64,000 nt of DNA from the NCBI GenBank assembly GCA_964567755.1, contig CAZMNW010000020.1:62001-126000 (forward strand), given 5' to 3'. The notes below the pieces were generated by a model. The model was given only the letters and a program-made list of their open reading frames with translations. It was not told the DNA's origin and ran no database searches. Source of the stretch: DASRJW01 sp964567755. GTDB lineage: Bacteria; Krumholzibacteriota; Krumholzibacteriia; G020349025. Of this stretch, positions 26,328 to 34,657 are shown piece after piece. The translations under genes and the position numbers were made by a program. Position 1 is the stretch's first letter, and each line of letters opens with the position of its first letter.

Positions 26328-27227
26328 ATGACCGAACCGATCGACAGCGCGGGGCGCGGCTATCGCGGCAGTGTCCAACGCGTGCTCTGGATCACTCTAT
26401 TGCTCAACGTGGGCGTCGCGGCAGCGAAGCTCGCGACCGGGCTCGTGACCAGCAGCTTGGCGCTGCTCGGAGACGCGGCGCATTCGGCCATCGATGCGGC
26501 CAACAACATCGTGGGGTTGGTGGCCATCGCGGTCGCGACGCAGGCTGCCGACGAGAGTCACCCTTATGGACACTCGAAGATCGAAACGCTGGCCGCGTTC
26601 GTCTTGGCCGGACTGCTCTTCATCACCTGCTTCAATCTGGGTCTCGCGGCGGTGAAACGACTTGCAGGCGCCGAGGCGACGATGGCGGAGGCGACGCCGG
26701 TGGCGTTCGCCGTGGTTCTCGGCACACTCGTGATCAATCTCGTGGTCAGCCGTTACGAGGCTCGGCGCGGGCAGCAACTGGGCAGCGAGTTCCTGCTGGC
26801 GGATGCGGCGCATACGCGCAGCGACGTCCTGGTCACGCTCACCGTGCTGGTGAGCCTCGTCTTCGTGCACTTCGGCGTCCCGCGAGTCGATGCGGCACTC
26901 TCGCTCCTCATCGCCGGGCTGATCGGGCTCATCGGGTTTCGCGTCTTCCAGCGCACCGTTCCCGTGCTCGTCGACGCCTCGGCGATCCACGAACAGCGGG
27001 TCGTCGAGGTCGCGAACACGGTGCCCGGAGTGCAAAGCCCACACGCGGTGCGCTCCCGGCGTGCCGGGCGGCTGGTGTTTATCGATCTCCATATCATCGT
27101 CGATCCAGAGACCAACATCGAGTCAGCGCATGCCGTGTCGGACGCCGTCGAAACAACACTCGAGCGCAAGTTCGGTCCCGCGAGCGTCACCGTGCACGTC
27201 GAAACCTCGCGCCACTGTGGCCACTGA
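26328..27227 (+). CDS. Cation diffusion facilitator (CDF) metal transporter
   Basis: 299 residues with about six membrane segments. The metal-site motifs of CDF proteins are both there: GDAAHSAIDAANN in the second segment (HxxxD) and ADAAHTRSDVLV in the fifth. The tail has the cytoplasmic ferredoxin-like metal-sensing domain (VPGVQSPHAVRSRRAGRLVFIDLHI, VHVETSRHCGH with a closing CxH). The family exports Zn2+, Co2+, Fe2+ or Mn2+ in exchange for protons; specificity cannot be read with confidence. No clear ribosome site distinguishes ATG 26328 from the in-frame GTG 26319. Confidence 0.88.
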   Translation: MTEPIDSAGRGYRGSVQRVLWITLLLNVGVAAAKLATGLVTSSLALLGDAAHSAIDAANNIVGLVAIAVATQAADESHPYGHSKIETLAAFVLAGLLFITCFNLGLAAVKRLAGAEATMAEATPVAFAVVLGTLVINLVVSRYEARRGQQLGSEFLLADAAHTRSDVLVTLTVLVSLVFVHFGVPRVDAALSLLIAGLIGLIGFRVFQRTVPVLVDASAIHEQRVVEVANTVPGVQSPHAVRSRRAGRLVFIDLHIIVDPETNIESAHAVSDAVETTLERKFGPASVTVHVETSRHCGH

Positions 27228-27237
27228 AATTGCGCTC

Positions 27238-28704
27238 TCAAGGCACGCCGTCGGGGCCGCTGGTGTGGAACGAGCCGCAGCCGCGCGAGCGGATCCAACG
27301 CACCCCCGCCTCCAGTGCCGCGAGGTTGGTCCCGAGCAGCTCCTTGCGCCGCACGTGTTGCGTCAACGCTTGCCGTGCGGCTTCGAGCGACAGGACCTCG
27401 GTGAGCTCGATGTACGCACCGAGCATCACCATGTTGGCGACAAGGGTCGAGCCCAGCTCGTCGGCGATCTGGGTCACGGGAATCCCGATGGCCTCCACAT
27501 CTTCACGAACAGGAATCTGCGTGATGAGCGAGGCGTTGTACAGGATCAGCCCGCCGGGCTCGACCTCGGATTGAAAACGCTCGAGCGAGGGCCCGTTCAT
27601 GGCGATCAACACCGTGGGACGTGACACGAGCGGCGAACCAATGGCATGGTCGGCGAGGTTCACGTGCACGTGCGCGGTGCCGCCGCGCATTTCCGGCCCA
27701 TAGGACGGAATCCACGATACGTGCATGCCGGAGCGCAGACCCGCCTCTGCCATGACGAACCCGAGGAGGAGAACGCCCTGGCCGCCGAATCCGGCGATCT
27801 TGAGACGCGGGTTGCGGTAGCACAACGGCGTCCTGGGTGCCGGCACGTAGGAGGCATCTGCCGGTTCCGGCTCGATGGGGAGTGTCGATGAGACGGGAGA
27901 TGGAACCAATGTTTCGCCATTCAGTCCGCTCGTGTCCGCTTCCCGGTCGCGCAGCACGCCCAAGGGGAAAACTTGCGTCATGGTGTCGAGAACCCAACGC
28001 GCGGCGTCGATAGGCTGCATGTGCCAGGCCGTGGGGCATGGCGAGAGGATTTCGACGAAAGTGAACCCGCGGCCCTCATCTTGGTAGCGCAGCGCTTTTT
28101 TCACCGCTCGCAGCGTCTTCATGTTGTGCGCCGCGTCGCCGAGAGCCGTGCGTTCGATGTACACCGGTGCTTCCAACGTCGCCAGCAGCTCCGCCATGTG
28201 CAGGGGCCCGCCTTCGTTGGCGCGGCTGCGGCCACGCGGCGACGTCGTGGTCTTCTGGCCGACGAGCGTGGTGGGGGCCATCTGCCCGCCCGTCATGCCG
28301 TAGATCGCGTTGTTGACGAAAAACACCGCGATGCGCTCGCCGCGATTCGCGGCATGCAAGATCTCGTCGCCGCCAATGGCGGCGAGGTCACCGTCACCCT
28401 GGTAAGAAAGCACGATCGAGCCGGGAAGCGCGCGCCGCAGTCCCGTCGCCACGGCAGGGGCGCGGCCATGCGCTGCCTGCACGTTGCCGACATCGAAGTA
28501 GTAGTAGGCGAACACCGAGCAACCCACCGGACTCACGAGAACGGTACGATCGCGGATGCCGAGGTCGTCGATGGCCTCGGCGATGTATTTGTGCACGTTG
28601 CCGTGACCGCAACCCGGACAGTAGTGGGTGACGGTGGGGTCGTCGGCCTTACGCACGAAACGCGGATAAAAACTCGCAGGACGAGCGTATTCAAGCCGCA
28701 CCAT
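27238..28704 (-). CDS. 2-oxoacid:ferredoxin oxidoreductase, fused beta and gamma subunits
   Basis: 488 residues. Residues 1 to about 270 are the thiamine-diphosphate-binding beta subunit: HYCPGCGHGNVHKYI (cluster or TPP contact CPGCGH), SYQGDGDLAAIGGDE with the GDG motif, and FFVNNAIYGMTGGQM. Residues about 305-488 are the gamma subunit: KIAGFGGQGVLLLGFVMAEA, SWIPSYGPEMRGGTAH, PTVLIAMNGPSLERF. In the common four-subunit Por/Vor/Kor enzymes these are separate genes, so this is a beta-gamma fusion through a proline-rich linker. It overlaps the alpha gene by 14 bases and forms the enzyme with it and the ferredoxin subunit. Substrate (pyruvate, 2-oxoglutarate or branched 2-oxoacid) is not decided by sequence reading alone. 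Confidence 0.88.
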   Translation of the reverse strand: MVRLEYARPASFYPRFVRKADDPTVTHYCPGCGHGNVHKYIAEAIDDLGIRDRTVLVSPVGCSVFAYYYFDVGNVQAAHGRAPAVATGLRRALPGSIVLSYQGDGDLAAIGGDEILHAANRGERIAVFFVNNAIYGMTGGQMAPTTLVGQKTTTSPRGRSRANEGGPLHMAELLATLEAPVYIERTALGDAAHNMKTLRAVKKALRYQDEGRGFTFVEILSPCPTAWHMQPIDAARWVLDTMTQVFPLGVLRDREADTSGLNGETLVPSPVSSTLPIEPEPADASYVPAPRTPLCYRNPRLKIAGFGGQGVLLLGFVMAEAGLRSGMHVSWIPSYGPEMRGGTAHVHVNLADHAIGSPLVSRPTVLIAMNGPSLERFQSEVEPGGLILYNASLITQIPVREDVEAIGIPVTQIADELGSTLVANMVMLGAYIELTEVLSLEAARQALTQHVRRKELLGTNLAALEAGVRWIRSRGCGSFHTSGPDGVP

Positions 28705-29815
28705 GCGCAGTCACCTCCAGAGGCGGAATCCGCGTCTCCTCCGGCTCGCCCGTGACGCGGGGCAATGTCGGGGCCGATGCGCGCACACGCAGCGTTGCCA
28801 GCAGTTCCTCCGGCGACGGCAGCACGCCACCCATGCGGTTGTAAAAGCGAACGGGTCGGCGGCCCGCGACCCGGAGCTGCACGTCCCGCAGCAGTTGGCC
28901 GTTCGAAAGCTCGACGACGTGGAATGTGCGTGTTTGCGGCAAGACGCGTTCGAGGGCCGCGCTCGGGAAGGGCCACAGCGAGATCGGACGCAACAGGCCG
29001 GCGCGAATGCCGGCAGCGCGCGCCTGATCGACGGTGGACTGGAGGATGCGCGCCACGATGCCGTAGCCGATGAAGACATGGGTGGCGTCGTCGAGGCGGT
29101 AGCCTGCGGACCGTTGCTCCAGTTCGGCGGCGAGAACGTACTTCGCTTCGAGATGGCGGTTATGCGTTTCCAGATCGAGAGGATCGAGGAGGATCGAGGA
29201 CACGAGGTTGGGGCGCGTTTCGGCCGTCCCTGTGACCGCCCAAGGTTTGAGCGGCAGCTCCGAGAGCGGCAGCGGGTACACCACGGGTTCCACCATCTGG
29301 CCGATGGCGCCGTCGGTGAGCACGAACGCCGGGTTGCGGTAGCGATCGGCGAGATCGAAGGCCAGCATGGTGAGATCGCACATCTCCTGCGCCGAAGCAG
29401 GAGCCAACACCAGCGTGCGGTAGTTGCCATGGCCGCCGCCCCACACGACCTGGTGGTAGTCGCTCTGCTCCGGGGCGATGTTGCCGAGGCCGGGGCCGCC
29501 GCGCATGATGTCGACGACGACACAGGGCAGTTCGGCGCCCGCGAGGTACGAGATGCCTTCTTGCATCAGCGAAATCCCCGGTCCCGAGGAGCCGGTCATG
29601 CAGCGCATTCCAGCGGCGGCAGCGCCATAGACCATGTTGATGGCCGAGATCTCGCTTTCCGCCTGCAGGAACGTGCCGCCGGCGAGCGGGAAGTCGCGCG
29701 CGGCGCTCTCGGCGATCTCGCTCGCGGGCGTGATCGGATAGCCGAAGTAAGCCCGGCATCCTGCCAGCAGCGCACCCTTCACCGCGGCTTCATTGCCTTT
29801 GACGAGCGTGCTCAT
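28691..29815 (-). CDS. 2-oxoacid:ferredoxin oxidoreductase, alpha subunit
   Basis: 374 residues. Typical alpha-subunit marks are VKGNEAAVKGALLAGCRAYFGYPITPASEIAE at the start (split here by residue limits: KGNEAA, YPITPASE), MTGSSGPGISLMQEGISYLAG, and GPGLGNIAPEQSDYHQVVWGG. The middle FVLTDGAIGQMVEPVV and C-terminal FIGYGIVARILQ correspond to the domain II transketolase C-like fold. ATG at 29815 overlaps the ferredoxin stop by four bases, and the stop overlaps the beta-gamma start, so the three cistrons are translationally coupled. The enzyme interconverts a 2-oxoacid plus CoA with acyl-CoA, CO2 and reduced ferredoxin. Confidence 0.9.
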   Translation of the reverse strand: MSTLVKGNEAAVKGALLAGCRAYFGYPITPASEIAESAARDFPLAGGTFLQAESEISAINMVYGAAAAGMRCMTGSSGPGISLMQEGISYLAGAELPCVVVDIMRGGPGLGNIAPEQSDYHQVVWGGGHGNYRTLVLAPASAQEMCDLTMLAFDLADRYRNPAFVLTDGAIGQMVEPVVYPLPLSELPLKPWAVTGTAETRPNLVSSILLDPLDLETHNRHLEAKYVLAAELEQRSAGYRLDDATHVFIGYGIVARILQSTVDQARAAGIRAGLLRPISLWPFPSAALERVLPQTRTFHVVELSNGQLLRDVQLRVAGRRPVRFYNRMGGVLPSPEELLATLRVRASAPTLPRVTGEPEETRIPPLEVTAHGAA

Positions 29816-30099
29816 CGGGCCTCGCCCCTTGCATCCGCGCTGATGGCGGCGGCGCCGTGCGGATGCCGAACGACCCGCAGGGCTCCTGGCTCCGGGCAGG
29901 TGTAGAAGCACACGCCGCACGCGGTGCAGCCCTGGTCTTGGAACTCGACGGGGTGATAGCCGAGGCGATTGAGCCGGGTGTGCGTGATCTGGAGGTCGTG
30001 CGTCGGACACACGTGCACGCACAGCTCACAGCCCTTGCATTCGTCCTCGCGGACGATGACGGTGCCCCGAGAGCGTTTGGGTTTCGTGCTGATGGCCAT
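29812..30099 (-). CDS. 2-oxoacid:ferredoxin oxidoreductase, delta (2[4Fe-4S] ferredoxin) subunit
   Basis: 95 residues from ATG 30099 (GAGGA at good spacing); an in-frame ATG at 30129 would overlap the preceding gene. Two full [4Fe-4S] motifs are visible: CKGCELCVHVCP and CTACGVCFYTCPEP. The basic N-terminus TKPKRSRGTVIV is typical for delta subunits of the four-component oxidoreductases. It carries electrons from the TPP/cluster core out to soluble ferredoxin. It lies between the CoA-transferase and alpha genes, 10 and -4 bases apart respectively. Confidence 0.9.
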   Translation of the reverse strand: MAISTKPKRSRGTVIVREDECKGCELCVHVCPTHDLQITHTRLNRLGYHPVEFQDQGCTACGVCFYTCPEPGALRVVRHPHGAAAISADARGEAR

Positions 30100-30109
30100 G
30101 GCCGATTCC

Positions 30110-31441
30110 TCACAGAAGATGGCGCCCATGAGCAGCGCGTTCGAGCTCTTGACGGAATTTCGGGTGCGCGAGCTGGATCAACGCCTTTGTCCGCTGGCGG
30201 ACATTGAGGCCGAAGAGATTGGCGGCCCCGAATTCGGTGACCACCCAGCGCACGTCGGCGCGCGTGGTGACGACACCGGCCCCCGGTAATAGCGTCGGGA
30301 CGATGCGCGAGATGGTGTCGTTTCTCGCCGTGGACGCGAGCGCGATGATGGGCTTGCCGCCGCGCGAGCGCGAGGCGCCACGGATGAAGTCGGTTTGGCC
30401 GCCGAAGCCACTGTAGAAGGCGGTGCCGATGGAATCGGCGCACACCTGTCCGGTGAGATCGACCTCGATGGCCGAGTTGATGGCCACCATGTTGTCGTTC
30501 TGCGCGATGACGAAGGGGTCGTTGGTGTAGGACGTCGGATGCAGTTCGATGATGGGATTGTCGTCGACGAAGTCGAACAGGCGTTTGGTTCCGAGAATGA
30601 AACCGGCGACGACTTTGCCGGGGTGCAGCGTCTTGCGTTCGCCGGTGATCACGCCGGCTTCGATGAGATCGATCAGCCCGTCGGAGAACAGCTCGGTGTG
30701 CACACCCAAGGCGCGGCGGTCGCGCAAGAAGCCCAACACCGCGTCGGGAATGGCGCCAATGCCGGTTTGCAGTGTGCAGCCGTCTTCGATCAGATCGGCG
30801 ACGTTGCGCGCGATGCGCAGCGAGATCTCGTTGCCGGCCTCGGCCGGCATCTCGGTGAGCGGCCGCGAAGTTTCGACGATGGAGTGCAGCTGGCGCACGT
30901 GTACGAAGGCGTCGCCATGGACGCGCGGCATCTGATCGTTGACTTCGGCAATGACGTGTCTTGCAGTGCGGATCGCGTCCAGCGTGTGGTCGACGCCGAC
31001 ACCGAGCGAGCAGAACCCGTGCTCGTCGGGGGTGGAGACTTGCACCAGGGCGACGTCGATGGGCATCGCGCCGCTGCGGAACAGCTGTGCGATCTCGCCG
31101 AGGAAAATGGGCGTGTAATCCGCGCGGCCCTCGTTGACCGCCTGACGCACGTTGTGGCCGATGAAGTGGGCATTGTGGCGCATGTGGCCCGCCATGTCGG
31201 CATGCGTGTGCGGCGCGTTGCCGAAGAACAGCAGATGCATGATCTCGACATCGGTCAACTCGGGTGCCCGCACACACAACGCCTCGAGCAACGGCAACGG
31301 CACGGCACAACCCGGGTGAATGTAGACACGTTGACCGCTGTGGACGACCTGCACGGCAGTCGATGCATCGGTCAATTTGCGCGTGTAATAGGGTAGCCAG
31401 TGTGGTTGTGTTTGCAAGAGCTTCGAACCTGTTGAGTTCAT
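30110..31441 (-). CDS. Acetyl-CoA hydrolase/CoA-transferase family protein (4-hydroxybutyrate CoA-transferase-like)
   Basis: 443 residues, the size of 4-hydroxybutyrate CoA-transferases rather than the about 500-residue succinyl-CoA:acetate enzymes. The family's catalytic glutamate segment is present (LGVHTELFSDGLIDLIEAG), as are the CoA-binding parts TLQTGIGAIPDAVLG, ALVQVSTPDEHGFCSLG, QNDNMVAINSAIEVDLTGQV and GGQTDFIRGA. It is the first gene of an operon with the 2-oxoacid:ferredoxin oxidoreductase, suggesting that the acyl-CoA made by that enzyme hands its CoA to acetate or another acid, saving the thioester for ATP or acetyl-CoA supply. ATG 31441 follows GGGGAG by three bases. Confidence 0.88.
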   Translation of the reverse strand: MNSTGSKLLQTQPHWLPYYTRKLTDASTAVQVVHSGQRVYIHPGCAVPLPLLEALCVRAPELTDVEIMHLLFFGNAPHTHADMAGHMRHNAHFIGHNVRQAVNEGRADYTPIFLGEIAQLFRSGAMPIDVALVQVSTPDEHGFCSLGVGVDHTLDAIRTARHVIAEVNDQMPRVHGDAFVHVRQLHSIVETSRPLTEMPAEAGNEISLRIARNVADLIEDGCTLQTGIGAIPDAVLGFLRDRRALGVHTELFSDGLIDLIEAGVITGERKTLHPGKVVAGFILGTKRLFDFVDDNPIIELHPTSYTNDPFVIAQNDNMVAINSAIEVDLTGQVCADSIGTAFYSGFGGQTDFIRGASRSRGGKPIIALASTARNDTISRIVPTLLPGAGVVTTRADVRWVVTEFGAANLFGLNVRQRTKALIQLAHPKFRQELERAAHGRHLL

Positions 31442-31591
31442 GTCTCCCCGCCTCGTGTGCGGACACCATCCTCCATCAGGAAACTCTGACGCGAAGAGCA
31501 GTGCGTCAAGTGGCTGGAGATGCAACAGATCAACAGACTATTTGGATCGGGTGAGAGCGAGTGTCGATGCGAGAGGGTGCGATCGTCGTGA

Positions 31592-32791
31592 TCAGAAAAC
31601 GAGGGTGCCTTGGACGTAGGCCCAGCTGCCGGTGGCGCCCAGGTCGCGATCGCGCATTCCGTCGCCGGGAATGAACACGGCGCCGCCGAGCTCGAGGCGC
31701 GTTTTTTCCAGCGGCGTGATCCCGAGCACCAGGTCGACCTCCGTGCCGATATAGTCGCCCGCTTGGAACCCTAGGAATCCTGGTGGAGTGGTCGTGTCGA
31801 GGAAGAAGACATGCACTGTGGTCGTGGCCCGCAGGTCGCGCGCTCCCTGGAAGGCAAGGACGGCGTACGGATCGAGAAATCCGGAGGTACCGGCGAGGCG
31901 CTCGGCCACGTCCATCAGGCCGTAGAACTTGTGCCCGGTGTGGAAGATACGATTGACGTCGAAGTGCTCGTTCTCGTCGGTTCCATAATCGTCGCCCGAG
32001 AGGTAGTCGAAGCCCGCGCCGAGCGTCGGCTTGCCACGCTCGGCGAGTCGCACATGCGCCTGGAGCGAGAACAACAAGGCACGGAGATCGCGCTGCGCGC
32101 GACGGCCAATCTGATAGGCGAGCTCGTGGTCGAAGCGCACCCGGCCGCTGCTGCCGGCGAGACGTTCGCCCAGGGTGGTTTCGAACGTGCCGCGCGTGTC
32201 GTCGCGATACAGGGCATAAAACTCTGCGCCTAGATCGCGCGCTGGAAACGCATAGCGATTGTAGCTGAGGAAAAGGTCGTCGGTGTCGTTGGGCCCGGAA
32301 GCCAGTTGCGCGATTCTCGCTGCCGCCAGGTCGATGGTCCATCCCCCCTGGTGCAGCCTTGTGTGCAGCGCGTCGAACGTACGCCCGACGTTGCTCCAGT
32401 CGGTCGTGCCGATGATGCGCTCGCTGCCATAGGACAACTCCTGCCGCCCGCCACGCACGCGCCACTCGCCGCTCGACCAAGTGCGGCGCACTTCACCGTA
32501 GGCCTGGTGCACGTCGAGGTTCTTGTCGTTGGAGACCGTGCTGGCTTCGGCACCGAACAGACGCGAGTCCTGGATCTGGAGGACCGCCTGGATATTCTCA
32601 TCGATGACGGCGGTGACCCCGAGCCTGGTGCGCAGCGGAATGGTCCAGCTGGGCTCGGTCCCGGCCACGAACGTACTGTCCATGCCCTCGAAGCGCAGGC
32701 GGAGCTGTCCATCGAGTCGGAACTCGGTGGCGAGAACGGTTTGGCAGCCGAAACAGACGATCCACGCAGCCGCAAGCCAGGGGTGACGCAT
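31592..32791 (-). CDS. Outer-membrane beta-barrel porin of the alginate-export type
   Basis: 399 residues with signal peptide (LAAAWIVCFGCQTVLAT). The chain is an alternating beta-barrel: FRLDGQLRLRFEGM, LRTRLGVTAVIDENIQAVLQ, WRVRGGRQELSYGSERIIG, VGRTFDALHTRLHQGGW and the closing aromatic strand TGSWAYVQGTLVF. These match the alginate_export (PF13372) porins, which in most genomes are general solute channels, not alginate-specific. ATG at 32791 has GGAGG seven bases before. It is upstream of, and in the same direction as, the CoA-transferase operon with a 150-base gap. Confidence 0.82.
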   Translation of the reverse strand: MRHPWLAAAWIVCFGCQTVLATEFRLDGQLRLRFEGMDSTFVAGTEPSWTIPLRTRLGVTAVIDENIQAVLQIQDSRLFGAEASTVSNDKNLDVHQAYGEVRRTWSSGEWRVRGGRQELSYGSERIIGTTDWSNVGRTFDALHTRLHQGGWTIDLAAARIAQLASGPNDTDDLFLSYNRYAFPARDLGAEFYALYRDDTRGTFETTLGERLAGSSGRVRFDHELAYQIGRRAQRDLRALLFSLQAHVRLAERGKPTLGAGFDYLSGDDYGTDENEHFDVNRIFHTGHKFYGLMDVAERLAGTSGFLDPYAVLAFQGARDLRATTTVHVFFLDTTTPPGFLGFQAGDYIGTEVDLVLGITPLEKTRLELGGAVFIPGDGMRDRDLGATGSWAYVQGTLVF

Positions 32792-32907
32792 GCGCAATCC
32801 TCCATGCCCGTGGCTGGCGAGCCTGTGGGTCGGACGGCGAGCGATCGCCAGAGACCCTTCGACTCGCGCTTAAGCGCCTGGGCGCAGGGCGAGCCGCAAT
32901 CGGTGCA

Positions 32908-33783
32908 TCATAGCGCGTATTCAGCCAGCAGATCGGCGTGCGCCGAGTGGCGCAACTTCCACAGCGCCCGGTCGCGGAGCTGGCGCACACGCTCGCGGGT
33001 CACCCCATGAACGACACCAATGCTTTGCAACGATTCGGGGGTGTTGGAGACCAGTCCGTAGTATCGACGCAGGATGTCTGCTTCCCGGGGGTCGAGGACA
33101 TCCATGGCAGACTGAATGTCCTCCCTGCGCAGGGTCTCGACCAGCAAATCTTCGACGGAGGACTTGTCCTCGACGGAGTCCACCTCGAAAGTCGACTCCT
33201 CGCCTTCAACGGGCTCGTCGAGCGAGAAATGTACCGTGGGCAACTCTTGCAGAATTTCGACCTGGGCTCGGGTGAGCTGCATGCGCTTGGCCAGAGCCTC
33301 GGTGCTCGGCGAGGCGCTGCATTCCTGCATCAGTCGCTCGGACGCACGCACCAGCCGAGCGAGGCCATGAACCTTGCCCGCGGGAAGACGCACGATGCGG
33401 CTGTGGTCCGTCAGGTACGACATGATGCTCTGTCGGATCCACCAGACGCCATAGGAGATCAGGCGGAAGCCACGCGCGGGATCGAAGCGCGCGGCGGCTC
33501 GCATCAGACCGATATTGCCCTCGTTGATCAGATCCTCCAGAGGCACACCGTAGCGGGCGTACTGCCTGGCGACGCTGACCACGAAACGCAGGTTGTGCCG
33601 CACCAGCTCTTTCTGCGCGCCGCTGTCGCCACTGCGGGCGCGGATGGCGAGCTCGCGTTCCTCACGGGGAGTCAACACGGAAATGCCTTCGATCTCGGAA
33701 AGATAGCTTTGCAGGGCGCTTTTTCCTCCGCAAAAGGAAGGTTCGGTTGTCGTCGCGCTGTGAGATCCGCTGCGCTCGCGCAT
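32908..33783 (-). CDS. Group 2/RpoS-like RNA polymerase sigma factor (RpoD family)
   Basis: 291 residues lacking the region 1.1 of housekeeping sigma. Region 1.2 (LQSYLSEIEGISVLTPREE), region 2 (LVRHNLRFVVSVARQYARYG, LEDLINEGNIGLMRAAARFD, FRLISYGVWWIRQSIMSYLTD), region 3 and region 4 (LDPREADILRRYYGL, GVTRERVRQLRDRALWKLR) are all complete, so it should recognise ordinary -35/-10 promoters under special conditions. It begins one base after the Rrf2 regulator stop with GGGGGTGG as ribosome site, so it is co-expressed with a probable Fe-S redox sensor. Confidence 0.92.
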   Translation of the reverse strand: MRERSGSHSATTTEPSFCGGKSALQSYLSEIEGISVLTPREERELAIRARSGDSGAQKELVRHNLRFVVSVARQYARYGVPLEDLINEGNIGLMRAAARFDPARGFRLISYGVWWIRQSIMSYLTDHSRIVRLPAGKVHGLARLVRASERLMQECSASPSTEALAKRMQLTRAQVEILQELPTVHFSLDEPVEGEESTFEVDSVEDKSSVEDLLVETLRREDIQSAMDVLDPREADILRRYYGLVSNTPESLQSIGVVHGVTRERVRQLRDRALWKLRHSAHADLLAEYAL

Positions 33784-33784
33784 G

Positions 33785-34246
33785 TCAGTCCACCCCCTGG
33801 ACCACGTGGTTGAAATGCACCTGGCTCTTCCGACCGGGAGTCGAGTTGCTCCAGCGTGGCTGGGACAACTCGGCCAAGGTCAGGGTATTGAACATGTCCT
33901 CCAGGCTTTTCTCGGCCCGTCCGAACACAGATTTCAGATTGCAGTCGCTGCTCAGTCCACAGTGTCCGGCGCAATCGTGCATCAGAAACGGCCCGTCGAC
34001 GAGATGGATGACGTCGTAGGCCGTGATCCGATCGGCGCTCTGGCGCAACTTGAAACCACCGTGGTGACCCTTCATGGACATCAGGAGTCCGTTCTTCACC
34101 AGGTGCTGCAAGATTCGACTGAGCAGGAACGGCGGTGTTTGCATCTCGATGGCGATCTCGTTGGCCGGGACGTAGCGGTGACTGTCGAGTCGGGCCAGGT
34201 ACACCATGGCCCGGAGTGCGTAATCGGCGCTGCGAGAGATGATCAT
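33785..34246 (-). CDS. Rrf2-family transcriptional regulator with Fe-S-type cysteines
   Basis: 153 residues. The winged-helix start (MIISRSADYALRAMVYLARL), LSRILQHLVKNGLL and KGHHGGFKLRQ are standard Rrf2. Three cysteines follow in HDCAGHCGLSSDCNLK (Cx3Cx5C), close to the three-cysteine loop that binds an iron-sulfur cluster in IscR, NsrR and RsrR, though the spacing is not identical to either IscR or NsrR. Hence a cluster-based sensor of NO, oxygen or iron status is likely. It leads a bicistron with the RpoD-like sigma factor and is divergent from a hemerythrin gene. A strong GGAGGGG site precedes ATG 34246. Confidence 0.85.
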   Translation of the reverse strand: MIISRSADYALRAMVYLARLDSHRYVPANEIAIEMQTPPFLLSRILQHLVKNGLLMSMKGHHGGFKLRQSADRITAYDVIHLVDGPFLMHDCAGHCGLSSDCNLKSVFGRAEKSLEDMFNTLTLAELSQPRWSNSTPGRKSQVHFNHVVQGVD

Positions 34247-34387
34247 CGCGCCCCTCCGTTCTCTTTTCCCGCCTCTGGCGCGGGGATGGGGCAATCAAAC
34301 GCTCCGTCATTCCATAAAGCCAGGAACGTGCCGGTCTCGCAACTCGAGCGTCTGAATTCATCTGTTGATTTTTCACATACTTGGGCG

Positions 34388-34404
34388 TGCGACAGAATGT
34401 CGCA
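34388..34404. promoter_or_regulatory. Perfect inverted repeat TGCGACA-GAA-TGTCGCA, operator candidate
   Basis: A perfect 7-base inverted repeat with a 3-base spacer in the 411-base gap 34247-34657 between the divergent Rrf2 and hemerythrin genes, about 142 bases from the Rrf2 start. It sits beside an AT-richer stretch (TGTTGATTTTTCACATAC, from about 34362) suited to a promoter. It may be the operator for the Rrf2 protein or another redox regulator. The rest of this gap shows no gene; a long unbiased frame through it lacks any family features. Confidence 0.5.
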
Positions 34405-34657
34405 TGGAATCGCGGTGTGTCTCCAAAGGAGGCAGTGAAGCCGCGGGATCCAAAATGGGAAACTGAGTTCGGGATGCACACGTGCGGCCTCTGCTGCACG
34501 CACTGCCATCGGGCCAAGGGCCGCCGTGTTCGTCAACCGACACAAACGATCCGAATGGTGCGAAAAGCCTTGCAACGCAAAGAATTACGTGAACGGACGC
34601 TTGACGCGCGCACGTTCATGCACCACGTTCCGGGTGAGACTGAAGGAGGAAGGGACA

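Noticed and set aside
31500..31540. Sigma-54 promoter before the CoA-transferase operon
   Set aside because: A TTGCA is present at the right place on the minus strand, but the -24 GG is TG and the rest does not match.
34362..34380. FNR-like site (TTGAT-TTTT-CACAT) upstream of hemerythrin
   Set aside because: Only one half matches the FNR consensus and the spacing does not fit the CRP pattern. The nearby perfect palindrome at 34388 is the better operator candidate.
34526..34657. N-terminal extension of the hemerythrin frame with CEKPC
   Set aside because: The extension lacks a ribosome site and has no family similarity, while GGAGGAAG sits right before the ATG at 34658.
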